IMG/VR virus record: IMGVR_UViG_3300032093_000863
Coordinates: 1 to 23,367 of that record
Strand: one strand, 5' to 3'
From: a virus
Length of the DNA stretch: 23,367 nt
Shown here one piece after another: positions 23,270 through 23,367 of the stretch; within the stretch, counting starts at the first letter, position 1, and every line of letters starts with the position of its first letter. Under the pieces are notes generated by a model. It worked only from the letters and a program-made list of their open reading frames with translations. It searched no databases and was not told the DNA's origin. A program made the translations under genes and the position numbers.

Positions 23270-23298
23270 GGGTATATATATTTATAGTATATATGCCC
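23270..23298 (+). promoter_or_regulatory. Start-codon hairpin before the last gene
   Basis: GGGTATATAT (23270-23279) pairs with ATATATGCCC (23289-23298): ten pairs with one U-G, around a 9-base loop. The ATG at 23293-23295 is in the right arm. TATTTATA occurs at 23279-23286. The three G-C pairs at the base are notable in such AT-rich DNA. No T-run follows, so it is not an ordinary terminator for the nuclease gene. Confidence 0.55.
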
Positions 23299-23367
23299 AG
23301 CATAAAGACAGGTCAAATTTTAGGTTTATCAAGTCAAACTGTTAATATAGAAGATAAGACATACTTA
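23293..23367 (+). CDS. Unknown protein, 3' partial
   Basis: An ATG at 23293 opens a frame of 25 codons that runs off the window end. It begins MPSIKTGQILGLSSQTVNIE and ends in KTYL. It is too short to identify. Support comes from the 28-bp gap after the nuclease gene, the same start-codon hairpin as other genes, and + strand continuity. Confidence 0.6.
   Translation, partial: MPSIKTGQILGLSSQTVNIEDKTYL

Noticed and set aside
1-23367. tRNA, CRISPR array, insertion sequence or phage attachment site
   Set aside because: Gaps are at most 55 bp and contain no cloverleaf, regular spacer-repeat series, transposase or integrase. Repeats found are inside genes or are the short gap motifs.

Overview
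This window looks like a late and replication segment of an AT-rich, T4-like contractile-tailed phage (or a prophage or assembled viral contig of one). Every credible gene is on the + strand. Genes are packed end to end, often with 1-3 bp gaps or 4-bp ATGA overlaps, and gaps total only about 290 bp. The recognisable products are T4-lineage: a gp55-like late sigma factor, gp25 and gp6 baseplate wedge proteins, a T4/T7-type primase, and the gp47/gp46 recombination nuclease. Start codons almost never have a convincing Shine-Dalgarno sequence. Together with the AT-rich composition this suggests, but does not prove, a Bacteroidota host.

Layout. At 3-578 is the 3' part of a gp55-like sigma gene, cut by the window edge. 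At 615-4099 are a small unknown protein, a 553-aa spike/hub-like baseplate protein with a double HxH motif, a glycine/valine-rich repeat protein and a small helical protein. At 4101-12841 is the baseplate wedge block: gp25, gp6, a DNRLRE-type protein with an S/G/T-rich insertion, a coiled-coil protein, and a 1408-aa protein probably in the gp7 position. At 12888-17586 are four tail or fibre structural genes. The last is a 771-aa mosaic: an FG-GAP-type beta-propeller, then two dockerin-like EF-hand loops, then a C-terminal module shared with the 13532-14638 product. At 17615-17911 is a small unknown gene. At 17935-23264 is a DNA metabolism block: a RuvC-like resolvase, a DUF2786 protein overlapping it by 62 bp, a primase, and a 1061-aa single-chain SbcD-SbcC (gp47-gp46) fusion. 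A new gene starts at 23293 and runs off the window.

The most interesting non-coding signal is a recurring start-codon hairpin. In at least five of the longer gaps (before 615, 6537, 17615, 17935 and 23293) an inverted repeat places the ATG inside the 3' arm. In four of these five the exact octamer TATTTATA lies in the loop or stem. This could be a translational switch, a promoter/hairpin combination like those described for some T4 late genes, or a processing site. The sequence cannot distinguish these.

How the genes fit together: the sigma factor would direct late transcription of the baseplate and fibre genes that follow. The wedge and fibre proteins build the host-contact end of the tail. 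Resolvase, primase and the SbcCD-like nuclease serve recombination-dependent replication and resolution of branched DNA before packaging. I saw no tRNA, rRNA, CRISPR array, insertion sequence or integrase.
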